A DNA stretch of 7,727 bases, from assembly GCA_030826005.1 (NCBI GenBank), contig JAPJOW010000210.1, forward strand, positions 1 through 7,727, written 5' to 3'. Positions 1 to 6,365 of the stretch are shown here, piece after piece. Position 1 is the first letter of the stretch. Each line of letters starts with the position of its first letter. A program made the position numbers and the translations under genes. Under the pieces are notes generated by a model, which was not told the origin of the DNA, did no database searches, and worked only from the letters and a program-made list of their open reading frames with translations. Source of the stretch: Aliterella sp. RAGGC_92. Its GTDB lineage: Bacteria; Cyanobacteriota; Cyanobacteriia; Cyanobacteriales; Chroococcidiopsidaceae.

Positions 1-213
1 AGCGATAAACCGCAAAGTCTTGAAGAAAAATCACAACAGATTGCTGTAGACTCTCCTGATATCACTGGCGACCATATTACCGTCCCCACCTACGTTATGG
101 TAGAAGAACCTGACGGAGAAGAAAAAGCATTGCACCACGTTAGAGACGCTGAGGAAATATCTGACGTAATTCGTCAAGCAAGAGTAGACGAAAACGGTGA
201 AAGAATTTGGTAA
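1..213 (+). CDS. 3' end of an unidentified protein gene (partial)
   Basis: Frame 1 is open from the left edge to a TAA at 211-213, giving the last 70 residues of a longer protein whose start lies outside the window. The tail is strongly hydrophilic and acidic, rich in Glu and Asp, with no Cys and no membrane segment. It ends in a short charged stretch (ARVDENGERIW) that reads like a conserved C-terminus. I do not recognise the family. The open frame, the amino-acid composition and a palindromic terminator about 50 bp downstream make it a real gene end rather than a chance frame. The gene is convergent with ndhM, so the neighbours say nothing about its job. Confidence 0.7.
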   Translation, partial: SDKPQSLEEKSQQIAVDSPDITGDHITVPTYVMVEEPDGEEKALHHVRDAEEISDVIRQARVDENGERIW

Positions 214-262
214 ATAAATAATCTCTTTTATCTTTAAGCTCAATCAAAAAGAGGTTTTAGTA

Positions 263-290
263 TAAAAGCAGCTTGTACAAGCTGCTTTTA
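263..290. terminator. Perfect palindrome, probable bidirectional terminator
   Basis: A 28-bp perfect palindrome centred between 276 and 277 has arms T-AAAAGCAGCTTGT and its complement. It lies 50 bp after the stop of the left + strand gene and 12 bp after the stop of ndhM on the - strand. The outer A4/T4 of the arms supplies a short T run on whichever strand is transcribed. The position between two convergent genes fits a shared terminator. Confidence 0.75.
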
Positions 291-301
291 CTTTGGGAGC
301 T

Positions 302-649
302 TTATTCTACTGCTACTTGGGGTACACCCATACTGTAATTAATTGCTCGTCCGTTTAAGTTGTAACTAATTTGACCGTTTTGTAAAAGATTGCGGACAAA
401 ATGCTCTAAATCCGAGCCAATCCGCCGCAAGTTATAATCAGTCAAGTCTGCGCCGCTAGAAGCTTCTACCAAATCATCAAATTTACGATACACCTTTTGC
501 AGTGCATCTTCATTCCAATTAAATTCGTTATCAGGATCGATATCCAACGTTAAAACTTGATTGCTAGGAACAAGCTCCCCATCTTTGTTGACTTCGGCGG
601 AAAAAATCCTGACATGGCGAGTTGTAGACTTGAGTAACTGATCTTCCAT
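302..649 (-). CDS. ndhM: NAD(P)H-quinone oxidoreductase (NDH-1) subunit M
   Basis: This 115-aa protein is NdhM, a small peripheral subunit of cyanobacterial and chloroplast NDH-1. That thylakoid complex passes electrons from reduced ferredoxin to plastoquinone for respiration, cyclic electron flow and CO2 uptake. NdhM is one of the oxygenic-photosynthesis-specific subunits on the cytoplasmic side. The recognisable features are KSTTRHVRIF near residue 8, the LDIDPDNEFNWNEDALQKV block around 35-53, and LTDYNLRRIGSDLEHFVRN around 69-87. It has no membrane segment, and its length is normal for the family. The ATG at 649 has no clear Shine-Dalgarno sequence but matches the family's usual N-terminus. 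leuD lies 97 bp upstream on the same strand; no terminator is visible between them, so read-through is possible although the functions are unrelated. Confidence 0.95.
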   Translation of the reverse strand: MEDQLLKSTTRHVRIFSAEVNKDGELVPSNQVLTLDIDPDNEFNWNEDALQKVYRKFDDLVEASSGADLTDYNLRRIGSDLEHFVRNLLQNGQISYNLNGRAINYSMGVPQVAVE

Positions 650-746
650 AGGTAACTAATTTCAATAAACTCTTGGCACTTTCCCCATTTTGACATCCTC
701 TGGGCGCGATCGCGAAGTCCTATTATGGATAAGCTAGATTAAACTA

Positions 747-1295
747 TCACTTAGCTTTAGCAATCATACCTGTTTGACGAGCATAGGCAAAAATTCCGCC
801 CGCGTCAATTACAGGTTTAACATCTCCCAAAGCCTGGAGTTGATACACCCGGTTTAAAGTATGGTTAGTTAGCTTATTTTGCTCGAAATCGATAGTAACT
901 TCTTGTCCGGTGACAAACTCATCGCACAACCGCTCCTGCGACTCCCAGGGATATAATTCGCCTGTTGCCGTACAATTACGGAAAAATATCCGCGCGTAGG
1001 ATTGAGCAATTACTGCTTTTACTCCCGCCGCACCTAACGCAATTGGCGCGTGTTCTCGCGAAGAACCACAGCCGAAGTTCTCCCCAGCTACAATAATGGG
1101 ATAGATTGTTTTCATTTCACCCGCTTTAATAAATTTACCAAAGCGATCGGGTAAACCAATCATGGCATAACTCCCTAGCTTTTCATACTCGTCCGGCTTA
1201 GAGGGGACTAACGTTAGATATTCGGCGGGAATAATTTGATCGGTATCTATATTATCATCAACAACAAAAATTACGCCACGAATTGAGTTATTCAT
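747..1295 (-). CDS. leuD: 3-isopropylmalate dehydratase (isomerase) small subunit
   Basis: The product is the small (swivel-domain) subunit of isopropylmalate isomerase. With LeuC and its 4Fe-4S cluster it converts 2-isopropylmalate to 3-isopropylmalate in leucine biosynthesis. Diagnostic blocks are DNIDTDQIIPAEYL (residues 14-27), GENFGCGSSREHAP (71-84), AQSYARIFFRN (about 97-107) and a C-terminal VIDAGGIFAYARQTGMI. At 182 aa it is shorter than the roughly 200-aa enterobacterial type, and from memory it resembles plant chloroplast small subunits closely. I chose the ATG at 1295. The frame can be extended two codons to a TTG at 1301, but the only Shine-Dalgarno-like bases (GTGAG) are better spaced for the ATG. 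leuC is not beside it, since the region upstream is a long non-coding gap. ndhM follows on the same strand. Confidence 0.93.
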   Translation of the reverse strand: MNNSIRGVIFVVDDNIDTDQIIPAEYLTLVPSKPDEYEKLGSYAMIGLPDRFGKFIKAGEMKTIYPIIVAGENFGCGSSREHAPIALGAAGVKAVIAQSYARIFFRNCTATGELYPWESQERLCDEFVTGQEVTIDFEQNKLTNHTLNRVYQLQALGDVKPVIDAGGIFAYARQTGMIAKAK

Positions 1296-1340
1296 TACCA
1301 AATCTCACTTATCAGCCAGTTATAAACAGTTAAATTTTAC

Positions 1341-1368
1341 ATTATATTTTTTTCTGGAGCATTGGGAA
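1341..1368 (-). promoter_or_regulatory. Putative sigma-70-type promoter of leuD
   Basis: On the - strand a perfect TATAAT (1346 down to 1341) lies 16 bp after TTCCCA (1368 down to 1363), a 4 of 6 match to the -35 consensus. Transcription would start near 1334, giving an untranslated leader of about 40 nt before the leuD ATG. The -10 is convincing and the -35 is weak. Confidence 0.5.
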
Positions 1369-2042
1369 TAACTTTACTACTTACAGTGTTACCAGATTAA
1401 AAATTAATTTAATTTAAGTGGAATTACTGTGGCACTTTATAGAAAGTAGTGAATGAATAGAGATACTTATTAGTGTATTTTTAAGTCAGAATAACGCTTT
1501 TTTATAAAGCTACAGATTTAGCCAGTTAGCAATCGAAGGTATTAGTTTTAAAAGCCAGTAGCTTAGAGTACTAAAAATTATTCACTAGCAAACTGTTACT
1601 CAGTACTTGTACCGATATACTTTTATTTTAAAAGTGCTAATGGAGTATTTATTTTACTAAGTAGCATTAATCTATACTGGTGCTAAATCAAGCTTAGTAA
1701 CAACTGTAACCCAGTCGCTTATGTACAAGTGACGCTTTTAAAAAGTATTTTGAAAGACTTACAAACTCCTTACATAAACTTTACTAAATTCACTCTTAAA
1801 AGCTGAATAATAGTAATCGTAAGCTCAACTAATAAATGCTTTAGGCATCTATAGCTCAAGTAAAAGGTTAATTGGGTTTGGTTACAGCTAAAATCGAGCT
1901 AGGTAGTTTTATGACAATGCTATTTATCAAAAATATATTTTGTCTTAATTGCTTGTCCTAGTTGAAATAGATGAAAAGCCAGAATACTTTTGTTTAAAAA
2001 AAGGCTACTGCTCGCATACTGCAAAACTAGGATGTATTTAAG
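1369..2042. other. Long AT-rich intergenic stretch without a recognisable gene
   Basis: Nearly 700 bp between the leuD promoter (-) and the small + strand gene at 2043 holds no ORF of note on either strand and no tRNA or other RNA gene I recognise. It is AT-rich, poor in CG dinucleotides and free of HIP1 sites. Variants of TTTTAAAAG recur (near 1546, 1627, 1737 and 1795). There are weak hairpins, for example ACTTTT/AAAAGT at 1619-1635 and GCTTT/AAAGC near 1496-1510. ACTTGTAC at 1605-1612 is repeated inverted at 1723-1730, and AGTACT occurs near 1568 and 1603. None of these identifies an element. The right end presumably carries the promoter of the 2043 gene, but I could not pick a convincing one. 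A long leader, a small RNA or a decayed gene are all possible. Confidence 0.5.
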
Positions 2043-2321
2043 ATGAACTCGGACAAAGCATCACCACAACCCGAAAAATTAGAAGTTGGTGTCTACGAAT
2101 GTGAAATCCACCTGAAATTTAGATTAATTGAAGACAAAGCTATATTTAGCGATCGCAGCGAACTATTGAACTTTCTAATTGAATCATTCCTTATTGGTGC
2201 AGACGAGTACCTTGAGCCGTTACAATCAGGGGTTACTACCCAAGAAGTCCCGGATTTGGAAGCTTCGCCACAAATGCGCCGTCAGCTAATGCGCTTGCGT
2301 AACTCCTCAGATTTAGCATAA
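2043..2321 (+). CDS. Small conserved cyanobacterial protein, function not established here
   Basis: A 92-aa acidic, soluble protein with no Cys-rich or membrane segment. The core KLEVGVYECEIHLKFRLIED (residues 12-31) looks like a beta-strand pair. A leucine-rich helix follows (SELLNFLIESFLIGADEYLE), and a basic tail, PQMRRQLMRLRN (about 76-87), could bind nucleic acid or a partner. From memory this core and tail resemble the NpR1517/Asr1734 family of small cyanobacterial proteins linked to heterocyst regulation, but I could not verify that and the name should not be relied on. The ATG at 2043 is preceded by AGGA at 2029-2032, about 10 nt away, a modest ribosome binding site. A HIP1 site (2149-2156) lies inside. 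It stands alone on its strand, with the tRNA-Glu gene 88 bp downstream under its own promoter. Confidence 0.8.
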   Translation: MNSDKASPQPEKLEVGVYECEIHLKFRLIEDKAIFSDRSELLNFLIESFLIGADEYLEPLQSGVTTQEVPDLEASPQMRRQLMRLRNSSDLA

Positions 2322-2360
2322 ACAAGAAAAATTATTTTTGATATTTAGCAAATTTGGGTG

Positions 2361-2389
2361 TTGACACTAGGGCATAAATTTATTATATT
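2361..2389 (+). promoter_or_regulatory. Strong sigma-70-type promoter of tRNA-Glu
   Basis: A perfect TTGACA (2361-2366), a 17-bp spacer and TATATT (2384-2389, 5 of 6) form a near-consensus promoter. The predicted start near 2396 leaves a leader of about 14 nt before the tRNA, typical of a monocistronic tRNA gene. Confidence 0.8.
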
Positions 2390-2409
2390 TGTAAAAGTGC
2401 GAGTTAAAT

Positions 2410-2482
2410 GCCCCCATCGTCTAGAGGCCTAGGACACCTCCCTTTCACGGAGGCGACGGGGATTCGAATTCCCCTGGGGGTA
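2410..2482 (+). tRNA. trnE: tRNA-Glu (anticodon TTC)
   Basis: A 73-nt cloverleaf folds without strain. The acceptor is GCCCCCA with TGGGGGT (one G-T pair), and the anticodon stem is CCTCC/GGAGG around the loop CTTTCAC, with TTC at 2444-2446. The T-arm is GGGGA/TCCCC with loop TTCGAAT, and the discriminator is A. The sequence is that of the usual cyanobacterial tRNA-Glu. CCA is not encoded. In cyanobacteria glutamyl-tRNA serves protein synthesis and is also the precursor of 5-aminolevulinate for chlorophyll, haem and bilins (C5 pathway), which fits the strong dedicated promoter. Confidence 0.97.
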
Positions 2483-2489
2483 TAAAAAG

Positions 2490-2520
2490 TAGGGTAGTGT
2501 ATCTGCAATACACTACCCTA
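2490..2520. terminator. Strong hairpin terminator between tRNA-Glu and the convergent operon
   Basis: A 13-bp perfect stem (2490-2502 with 2508-2520; arm TAGGGTAGTGTAT) closes a 5-nt loop CTGCA. It begins 8 nt after the tRNA. On the - strand the stem is followed by a CTACTTTTTATA run, so it is a canonical intrinsic terminator for the SRPBCC gene, whose stop is 57 bp away. On the + strand the T content after the stem is weaker, but the position fits tRNA-Glu termination as well. Confidence 0.85.
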
Positions 2521-2577
2521 TTAATTTGTATAGTTACTGGTTGTCAGATAACAATAAAGGTTAAATCTTAACCCCAA

Positions 2578-3192
2578 TTAGCTACTAGCAGTAGTTCCAA
2601 ATAAATTATGTACTCGTTGACGAATTGCCAAAAGATTTAAACGCAAATCGTTAGACAAGCGACGCTCGATAATTGATACTGGCATGGTACGCTTGGGTAA
2701 AACTCGTACTGTATAAAATAGATCGGTTACAATTTGTTTTGATTGGCGATCGGGTTGTAAGCGCCAAGTACCAGAAAAATCTTTTAAGTCGCCCTCTACT
2801 AAGTTGAAATTAATTTCTTCAGGAAACTTTTCTTCTAAATCTAAAACTACACGTGCAGAAAAATTAAAACGCAGTAAGCGCTGCGTTCCAACTTGTTCTA
2901 AACGAATACCTCCTGTAGGATGCTCCAAACGCTGGCTTTTAGATAGGTTAGGAATAAAGTCAGCTAAAGCTTCATAGTCTGTCAATACTTGCCAAATTGG
3001 TTCAATAGTTTGACAAATTGGGATTTTTGCCGAAATTTGTCTTTGTCTTTGCGACAATTGCTCTACCTGCACGTCTACAGTATCGAGCAACGAGGATAAC
3101 TCAGGAGCAGATAAACTCGATAAAATTCCAATATCCGCAGTTTCATCAAGAGATAAATCGGATGTCGATTCAAAATTTGGTTGATTAATCAC
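2578..3192 (-). CDS. SRPBCC / START-like protein (polyketide cyclase/dehydrase family)
   Basis: A 204-aa soluble protein. Residues 1-50 are acidic and Ser-rich and look disordered. From about 50 to 195 it has the pattern of a helix-grip (START/Coq10-like) domain: strand QISAKIPICQTIEPIWQVLTD, then the helix DYEALADFIPNL (72-83). Antiparallel strands follow, such as GTQRLLRFNFSARVVLDLEE and GDLKDFSGTWRLQP, and a long C-terminal helix. Such domains bind hydrophobic ligands such as lipids or quinones; the ligand here cannot be read. The GTG at 3192 is used because an in-frame TAA lies three codons upstream and the next Met is far inside. No Shine-Dalgarno is visible, so translation may be coupled to the histidine kinase gene, whose stop is 17 bp upstream. 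The pair is very probably co-transcribed. Confidence 0.8.
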   Translation of the reverse strand: MINQPNFESTSDLSLDETADIGILSSLSAPELSSLLDTVDVQVEQLSQRQRQISAKIPICQTIEPIWQVLTDYEALADFIPNLSKSQRLEHPTGGIRLEQVGTQRLLRFNFSARVVLDLEEKFPEEINFNLVEGDLKDFSGTWRLQPDRQSKQIVTDLFYTVRVLPKRTMPVSIIERRLSNDLRLNLLAIRQRVHNLFGTTASS

Positions 3193-3209
3193 AAAAAGTT
3201 AGAAGTTAT

Positions 3210-5345
3210 CTAATGGGGTACGGGTAACTGGGGTAAGGTGAGAGTAAAACAAACTTGAGAAGATGATGACTGCTCGATAGGTATACTTTCAACCTCAATA
3301 GTCCCATTTAAGTGCTGGACTAGACTTTTTACAAGAGCTAACCCCAAACCCGTACCTTTAATAGCTTGGTCTGTAACTCCATGACCGCGCCGAAATTTAT
3401 CAAAAATATGAGCGGTATCTTCTGGTAAAATGCCCGCACCAATATTAGTAACACTTATAATAATTCGATCTGATTGTTGAGTAGCTTGTAAAACTACATT
3501 AGTCTCCGAGTCAGCATATTTACCAGCATTACTCAATAATTCATGGAGTATGCGATCGAAACTATCAGCATCCGTTTGCAGGAGTAGAGGTTTTTCCGGT
3601 AAGTTTACTGTAATAGTTAATCCTTTATCCGACCATGTTTCTGTATGAGCTTGAACTAAATCGTTAAGTTTTGAGCTAATGACGATAGTTTGTAAATTAA
3701 GCGGAGTTTGATGAGATTCTAGCTTTTGTAACCTTAACAAATCGGTAATTAAGTTAATTTCTTGAGTACATTGTTGCTCTAAAATATCTAGATACTTCGA
3801 TTTACGTTCTATAGAAATGCCCGGTGTACGCAGCATCCGAATAGCTAAGTTCATACTGGTTAAAGGAGTGCGTAATTCATGACTAATTGTATCAATAAAA
3901 TCATCTTTTAACTTATTTATTTGTCTTAGCTGATCGATTTGCTGCCGAGTTTTTTCATACAACTTTGATTGTACGTCTAAGCTACGCTGGAGTTGAGCAG
4001 TGCGTTCTTCGACAAGATTTTGCACTTGGCGCAGTGTTTGATTTTGGATAATTGCTGTACTGACTTGGACGCTAACTAACTCTAATAAAGCTAATTCTTC
4101 TGATTGCCATAGGCGATTAGTAGAACTTTGCATTAATAAAAAGCCAAATATTGTCCCTTGATTTTCTAGCGGAAACATTAGTCCATGAGGTAATGTATTA
4201 ATATTAAAAACAGAATGAACTTCAGATTTTCGCTCGGTTGTATTAGGATCGTTATCGTCATTAAAATTAAAAATAAATGGCTCTAAACCATTCATTAATG
4301 CTTGCTGACATAAAAAACATTCGTTTAACCAAAAAGATTGATTTAAGACACCAGAAGTGTTAGATTTAATATCTATAGAGGGATTAACTTGAATATCATT
4401 AACCCATTCAGAGACAACGGTAACTTTAGCTTTAGGAGTTAAGTGTTTAGGACGATTTTTAAATAGTAAGTCGCTATACTTTAAGGTAATAATTAAGCCA
4501 CGCTCAACCTGTAGAGCCTGAGATGTACCAGAAATTGCTAGTTGGAGAATTTGGTTTAAATCTAAGGTATTTTGACTTGCCATAGTTAGCTGGTTGATCG
4601 CATTTTGGTACTGACTAGAAGTGCTTATAACTTGTCTTAAAGAGGCGATCGATTGAGTTTGAGTAATTTGTTCTAGGGCGATCGCTACAGATTCGGCGGC
4701 AATTTGAGCGTCTTTTTGCTCGTAGTCGCGCCACTGGTAAGGATGAAATCGCCATAAAGTAATTAGTCCGTTCTGTTTGCCTTGAAAATAAGTTGGGACG
4801 CTTAAAATAGAACGTATAGGCAAGGGGAACTCTTGCCATAAAAACATTTCTGTTTCTATAGTTTGCACGTCATCAATTGCCAGCAATTTATGGTTATTTG
4901 ATAGTAAAGATAGGAGTTCAAAGCTTGGCGATCGCTGTAACGTTATCGATTCTTCATCGCACCAATAACCAGTTTGGTTAAAATGCAAAGTTTCATCTAA
5001 AACTAGAATGAAGCATCCGTTGACAGCAAACGTTTCTCCCCAAGTTTGAGCAATCTCTTTTAGCATTGTTTCAGCCTCAGAGCTACTTACAACGATTTGA
5101 TTAATTTTTTGTCCCAACAAATGGGAATCTTCTCGATCGTGCATCAATTTAACTGGGGTTTTTGGCAATGAATTTGATTGAGCTAAATAGTTAAGCGATG
5201 ATTGTAAGGATTGCTTTACAATTGCTAATTCTGGCAACAATCTTCCAAGATTTTTTAACGGTACTGTTGGAGCTTTACCTTTAACTGAGTAGGTTGCCGC
5301 AGATTTTTGGTTTTTAGTTATTTGCTTACCAATAGGCTTTTTCAT
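3210..5345 (-). CDS. GAF-domain sensor histidine kinase
   Basis: A 711-aa cytoplasmic two-component sensor with no membrane segment. A basic N-terminal tail (1-70) precedes a first GAF domain (about 75-230) and a second (about 250-435). A coiled coil (about 435-482) leads into HisKA with the H-box SHELRTPLTSM (phosphoacceptor His489). The HATPase domain has an N-box HELLSNAGKY (Asn606), G1 NIGAGI (634-639), F-box FDKFRRG (648-654) and G2 GTGLGLALVK (664-673). In G1 the usual Asp of DxGxG is Asn634. The second GAF domain holds a CFLC pair (Cys343, Cys346). Neither GAF shows the Cys-His or DxCF chromophore signature of phytochromes or cyanobacteriochromes, so the signal is unknown. No response regulator gene is nearby. 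The start is the ATG at 5345, with a weak purine-rich site (GAGAGGG) about 10 nt upstream. The 216 bp before it, up to the hairpin at 5562, hold its presumed promoter; AT-rich candidates were not decisive. Confidence 0.92.
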   Translation of the reverse strand: MKKPIGKQITKNQKSAATYSVKGKAPTVPLKNLGRLLPELAIVKQSLQSSLNYLAQSNSLPKTPVKLMHDREDSHLLGQKINQIVVSSSEAETMLKEIAQTWGETFAVNGCFILVLDETLHFNQTGYWCDEESITLQRSPSFELLSLLSNNHKLLAIDDVQTIETEMFLWQEFPLPIRSILSVPTYFQGKQNGLITLWRFHPYQWRDYEQKDAQIAAESVAIALEQITQTQSIASLRQVISTSSQYQNAINQLTMASQNTLDLNQILQLAISGTSQALQVERGLIITLKYSDLLFKNRPKHLTPKAKVTVVSEWVNDIQVNPSIDIKSNTSGVLNQSFWLNECFLCQQALMNGLEPFIFNFNDDNDPNTTERKSEVHSVFNINTLPHGLMFPLENQGTIFGFLLMQSSTNRLWQSEELALLELVSVQVSTAIIQNQTLRQVQNLVEERTAQLQRSLDVQSKLYEKTRQQIDQLRQINKLKDDFIDTISHELRTPLTSMNLAIRMLRTPGISIERKSKYLDILEQQCTQEINLITDLLRLQKLESHQTPLNLQTIVISSKLNDLVQAHTETWSDKGLTITVNLPEKPLLLQTDADSFDRILHELLSNAGKYADSETNVVLQATQQSDRIIISVTNIGAGILPEDTAHIFDKFRRGHGVTDQAIKGTGLGLALVKSLVQHLNGTIEVESIPIEQSSSSQVCFTLTLPQLPVPH

Positions 5346-5561
5346 TTATATTTTTCCCTCTCTTATCGCCTCCAAACTACCTAAGTTAAAGTTCTATAAA
5401 TTCGTTATAAATAAATCAGCTATATATGCTCCAGATTATCCTTTCTTTAGTTTCCTAGAATCGGTAATTCTGCTGATTATTCGGAAATAGGCTTAATAAG
5501 TTACGTATAGCAACTGAGGCAGGGTTTTAATCAGTCATCGCCTTACTTGTTAAGCTGAGTA

Positions 5562-5603
5562 TAAATAGAGGCAAGCATATAAGTATATGTTTACCTCTAT
5601 TTA
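5562..5603 (-). terminator. Imperfect long hairpin, probable terminator of the ribbon-helix-helix gene
   Basis: Arms 5562-5580 and 5585-5603 (19 nt each, arm TAAATAGAGGCAAGCATAT) match at 17 of 19 positions around a 4-nt loop. One of the two mismatches becomes a G-U pair in RNA on either strand. It lies 20 bp after the stop of the 5624-5959 gene, so termination of that - strand transcript is likely. The following T run is weak (TATTTATAC). Confidence 0.6.
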
Positions 5604-5623
5604 CACTTTATTAAGGCGCAAAA

Positions 5624-5959
5624 TTACTTGGACAGGCTTTCGGCACTTAAGGGAACTAAGTCACCGCCGATCGTAAACCCTAGCAGCATTGATTCAGAAG
5701 GGCGAATTAACTGCCCTGTAAGTACGCAACGAACTTCTTTTTCGGCGGTAGCGGCAATACTTGCTCGAATGTCGGTAGGTGAAATAGAGGCTTGATAATC
5801 ACCGGATTTTTGCTGTACATAGTGCCATAATATGTCTCTAATTAAAGCTTGATAGCCTACATTGCCGGAAAGTTCCTTTAGTTTGTCCTTCAATTCGCGC
5901 TCTAGGCGGATGCTGGTAACTTCCATTTCGGTAGTAGTGGTGCGATTTAATGTATGCAC
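5624..5959 (-). CDS. Small ribbon-helix-helix-like protein with a conserved C-terminal extension
   Basis: A 111-aa protein. Residues 13-51 read as a ribbon-helix-helix (CopG/Arc-like) DNA-binding fold: strand EVTSIRLER, helix ELKDKLKELSG, turn, and helix GYQALIRDILWHYVQQK. A short linker (SGDYQASISPTDIRASIAATA) leads to a second segment, KEVRCVLTGQLIRPSESMLL followed by GFTIGGDLVPLS, probably a small beta module that I do not recognise. This is likely a cyanobacterial DNA-binding regulator; targets are unknown. The start is a GTG at 5959, chosen over the ATG at 5926 because a strong AGGAG lies at the right distance upstream. The gene stands alone, divergent from the HNH gene, and ends just before a hairpin. 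An antitoxin role was considered, but no toxin-like partner adjoins it. Confidence 0.78.
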   Translation of the reverse strand: MHTLNRTTTTEMEVTSIRLERELKDKLKELSGNVGYQALIRDILWHYVQQKSGDYQASISPTDIRASIAATAEKEVRCVLTGQLIRPSESMLLGFTIGGDLVPLSAESLSK

Positions 5960-5968
5960 GATTCTTTT

Positions 5969-5973
5969 CTCCT
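5969..5973 (-). promoter_or_regulatory. Shine-Dalgarno AGGAG that decides the GTG start
   Basis: On the - strand AGGAG (5973 down to 5969) stands 9 nt before the GTG at 5959. It is a strong ribosome binding site, rare among the genes here, and supports initiation at GTG rather than at the internal ATG 33 bp further on. Confidence 0.75.
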
Positions 5974-6315
5974 AAATATCTGGACAGGATAGTAATACAA
6001 GTGTAGTATGTTTAAAGGAATGTTCAAGTTACAAATGCAATAGGTGAAATTTTCTTTGAAACCTTTATTTGCCCTCTCCAATTTGCCGCAACTCAATTCA
6101 ACAAAGAATTGGGAATTGGCGGCTTGGCAAGTGGAGTGTTTTATGGGCGGCGATCGCCTACAGCAAAGAAGCATTACATCAGGAGATCGTCATAACTTGG
6201 CATATTCGGGCAGTAGCTCACTAATTTTGGTACTGCAAAGCAATCGACGAAGTGGGGGGTATAGGCAAAAAATAGCCTTGCCATAATAGCAATAAAAGAC
6301 ATCAGTCATTTTTAG
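5974..6315. other. Divergent intergenic region between the ribbon-helix-helix and HNH genes
   Basis: These roughly 340 bp must contain the promoters of both divergent genes. Two overlapping reading frames (6044-6286 + from GTG, 5947-6174 -) have no ribosome binding site and no protein-like composition, so I treat the region as non-coding. A weak + strand promoter candidate is TTGGCA (6197-6202), a 17-bp spacer and ACTAAT (6220-6225). If it is used, transcription would start near 6232 and meet the terminator at 6316-6348 after about 115 nt. A run of six G (6254-6259) and a GGCAA/TTGCC hairpin (about 6264-6281) lie in that leader. A HIP1 site is at 6150-6157. Confidence 0.45.
6069..6130. other. 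Nested inverted repeats, possible structured RNA or regulatory hairpin
   Basis: Three nested complementary segments share one axis: TTGCC 6069-6073 with GGCAA 6126-6130, GCCGC 6085-6089 with GCGGC 6119-6123, and CTCAATTC 6092-6099 with GAATTGGG 6106-6113 (one G-T pair) around a 6-nt loop AACAAA. The stems are separated by unpaired bases, so this is suggestive only. Confidence 0.3.
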
Positions 6316-6348
6316 CCCCCGCCTCTAAATAGTAGAAGCGGGGGTTTT
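6316..6348 (+). terminator. Intrinsic terminator just upstream of the HNH gene
   Basis: CCCCCGC (6316-6322) pairs with GCGGGGG (6338-6344). A further 3 bp (TCT/AGA) form inside after one mismatch, and TTTTAT follows directly. The T run exists only on the + strand, so the hairpin acts on a + strand transcript coming from the preceding intergenic region. It ends 4 bases before the AAGGAG of the HNH gene, which makes it either the end of a small RNA gene or a transcription attenuator. Confidence 0.8.
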
Positions 6349-6352
6349 ATAT

Positions 6353-6358
6353 AAGGAG
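6353..6358 (+). promoter_or_regulatory. Shine-Dalgarno AAGGAG of the HNH gene
   Basis: AAGGAG stands 7 nt before the GTG at 6366 and fixes that GTG as the start. It is just downstream of the terminator's T run, so only transcripts that pass the hairpin carry it. Confidence 0.8.
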
Positions 6359-6365
6359 CATAGTT

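Noticed and set aside
31..243. 70-aa - strand reading frame over the left partial gene
   Set aside because: It is the antisense of the convincing + strand frame, has no ribosome binding site and runs across that gene's stop.
4615..4839. 74-aa - strand frame inside the histidine kinase gene
   Set aside because: It is an out-of-frame shadow of the kinase, whose GAF-domain reading is clear there.
3210..5345. Phytochrome or cyanobacteriochrome photoreceptor
   Set aside because: Neither GAF domain shows a Cys-His chromophore site or a DxCF motif, and there is no PHY domain.
5947..6286. Two overlapping opposite-strand frames (80 aa + and 75 aa -)
   Set aside because: Neither has a good start signal, their sequences look non-protein-like, and they largely lie over each other in a divergent intergenic region.
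5974..6348. 6S RNA, Yfr1 or another named cyanobacterial RNA
   Set aside because: The terminator is clear, but I could not find the Yfr1 core ACTCCTCAC or a 6S-type long central bubble, so no named RNA is claimed.
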